Assembly (NCBI GenBank): GCA_944392975.1
Contig: CALXYN010000022.1
Location: 1 to 32,644, forward strand
Source: an uncultured Spirochaetaceae bacterium
GTDB taxonomy: Bacteria > Spirochaetota > Spirochaetia > Sphaerochaetales > Sphaerochaetaceae
Reading direction: 5' to 3'
Length of the DNA stretch: 32,644 bases
This document shows positions 31,850 through 32,644 of this stretch, piece after piece (positions within the stretch are counted from its first letter, which is position 1; every line of letters starts with the position of its first letter). Made by a program: the position numbers and the translations under genes. The notes beneath the pieces are model-generated. The model saw only the letters and a list, made by a program, of their open reading frames with translations. It did no database searches and was not told the DNA's origin.

Positions 31850-32500
31850 TCATTCTCCCTGGTTGCTGACCCATTTTCTGACAGGTGAAAGCAGTCTTGT
31901 GAATGTTCTTGAGACTGTTCCGACAAGAAGTGCGGCAGCTATTGTTCCTTCCCTTACACCTCCCCAGTTTTTTAGAAAGAGGAACGAAAGGAGCAGTGAC
32001 AGTGCCACAAGAGAACAGTCAACACAGACTTTCATTGTACTGAACTTTCTGCCTGTAGCCTCCTGAAGTGCAAGCGACAGCCCTTCTGCTGCGAGTGGAA
32101 TTGTTCCGGAAAGGACTTCAGCACTTACTCCTGCAGCGACAAGCAGTATGCCTATCAGGCAGTAAAACCATGATACGGCATAATTTGAAGGTGCAAGTGT
32201 GCTGAGCATCGCATTCGAAAGATCTGTCAGAAGGCCAAATGCGATTGCAAGTGGAAGTTGCAGAAGCTGAACAGGCTTATATTGTTTTCTTAGTATCAGA
32301 ATCTGCAGCAGAATTAAAATAACATGGAGTATGATTGTGGCACTGCCGACGGAAAGCGGTGTCAGCAAACTTAAAGTATATGGCAGACTAGAAATAGGGG
32401 ATGTGCCAAGACCTGCCGCTATTGAGAAGGCAATTCCCAATGACATTATCCAGAGCCCTGCTATAAGTATGACAATCCGACGTATCAGAGGATTTTTCAT
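31850..32500 (-). CDS. YczE/YyaS-like integral membrane protein
   Basis: Protein of 216 residues with about five or six membrane helices. ATG 32500 is chosen because 'MKNPLIRRIVILIAGLWIMS', followed by 'LGIAFSIAAGLGTSPISS', matches the usual N-terminus of the YczE (DUF6198-like) family. The frame is open further upstream to an ATG at 32596, which would add a hydrophobic 32-residue extension; neither start has a convincing Shine-Dalgarno. The function of the family is not established; members are probable small-molecule transporters. It is convergent to the GH105 gene and not obviously part of the pectin system. Confidence 0.72.
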   Translation of the reverse strand: MKNPLIRRIVILIAGLWIMSLGIAFSIAAGLGTSPISSLPYTLSLLTPLSVGSATIILHVILILLQILILRKQYKPVQLLQLPLAIAFGLLTDLSNAMLSTLAPSNYAVSWFYCLIGILLVAAGVSAEVLSGTIPLAAEGLSLALQEATGRKFSTMKVCVDCSLVALSLLLSFLFLKNWGGVREGTIAAALLVGTVSRTFTRLLSPVRKWVSNQGE

Positions 32501-32644
32501 AGCTGTGCTGTATAACAAAACAGCCCAAAAAACAATACTCCATATTGTTCCAACAGTGCTTAGTGTATTTATCAAAAAATATCGAGAAGACTCCATATCT
32601 CTATAGAATGGAGATGAATCGTATGGTATACTTCAATTAGCTGC

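Noticed and set aside
1-32644. CRISPR arrays, tRNA or rRNA genes, prophage genes
   Set aside because: No spaced direct repeats, cloverleaf sequences, rRNA stretches or phage genes were recognised when reading the window.

Overview
The window looks like chromosomal DNA of a carbohydrate-fermenting host-associated spirochaete, possibly Sphaerochaeta- or Treponema-like. The clues are two solute-binding proteins with short signal peptides ending in 'FAGG'/'FASGSSE' and no lipobox cysteine, a loose spirochaete-type lipobox in a large lipoprotein, and a giant regulator joining a LacI-type sensor to an AraC domain. The lineage is an inference from style, not from a marker gene. Almost the whole window serves pectin-derived sugars: rhamnogalacturonan, galactan and galacturonate.

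Layout. (1) 374-3563: an AzgA/PbuG-type purine permease, then a terminator, then a CE12-like rhamnogalacturonan acetylesterase, a left-handed beta-helix (hexapeptide) protein and a YhcH/YiaL-type protein. (2) 3716-6321: cyclase-family hydrolase, ketopantoate-reductase-like dehydrogenase and a LacI regulator, behind a promoter with a perfect LacI-type palindrome. (3) 6325-15720: a divergent AraC regulator and an operon of glycyl radical enzyme (GRE), its activase, a binding protein, two permeases and a GH42 beta-galactosidase. (4) 15752-20930, minus strand: uxaB-uxaA-uxaC-iclR, which takes galacturonate to 2-keto-3-deoxygluconate (KDG). (5) 21072-26664: a 1045-residue chimeric regulator and a 783-residue Ig-like repeat lipoprotein whose promoter has an eight-G tract between -35 and -10. 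(6) 26673-27052: a small orphan helix-turn-helix gene with a structured leader and its own terminator. (7) 27148-31785: an LplB/YtcP-type permease pair, a large binding protein and a GH105 unsaturated rhamnogalacturonyl hydrolase, like the yteP-ytcP-ytcQ-yteR genes of Bacillus. (8) 31850-32500: a YczE-like membrane protein.

How they could work together (inference): an outside lyase or a neighbouring microbe releases pectin fragments. CE12 removes acetyl groups. The LplB/YtcP system imports unsaturated rhamnogalacturonan disaccharides for GH105, and the second ABC system imports galactosides for GH42. The galacturonate released enters UxaC-UxaB-UxaA. Absent from the window are polysaccharide lyases, the ABC ATPase subunits, KDG kinase and KDPG aldolase. 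The least understood parts are the GRE (Cys-x-Glu active site, unknown substrate), the cyclase/dehydrogenase/LacI module, the degenerate-kinase regulator, the poly-G promoter and the leader of the orphan HTH gene.
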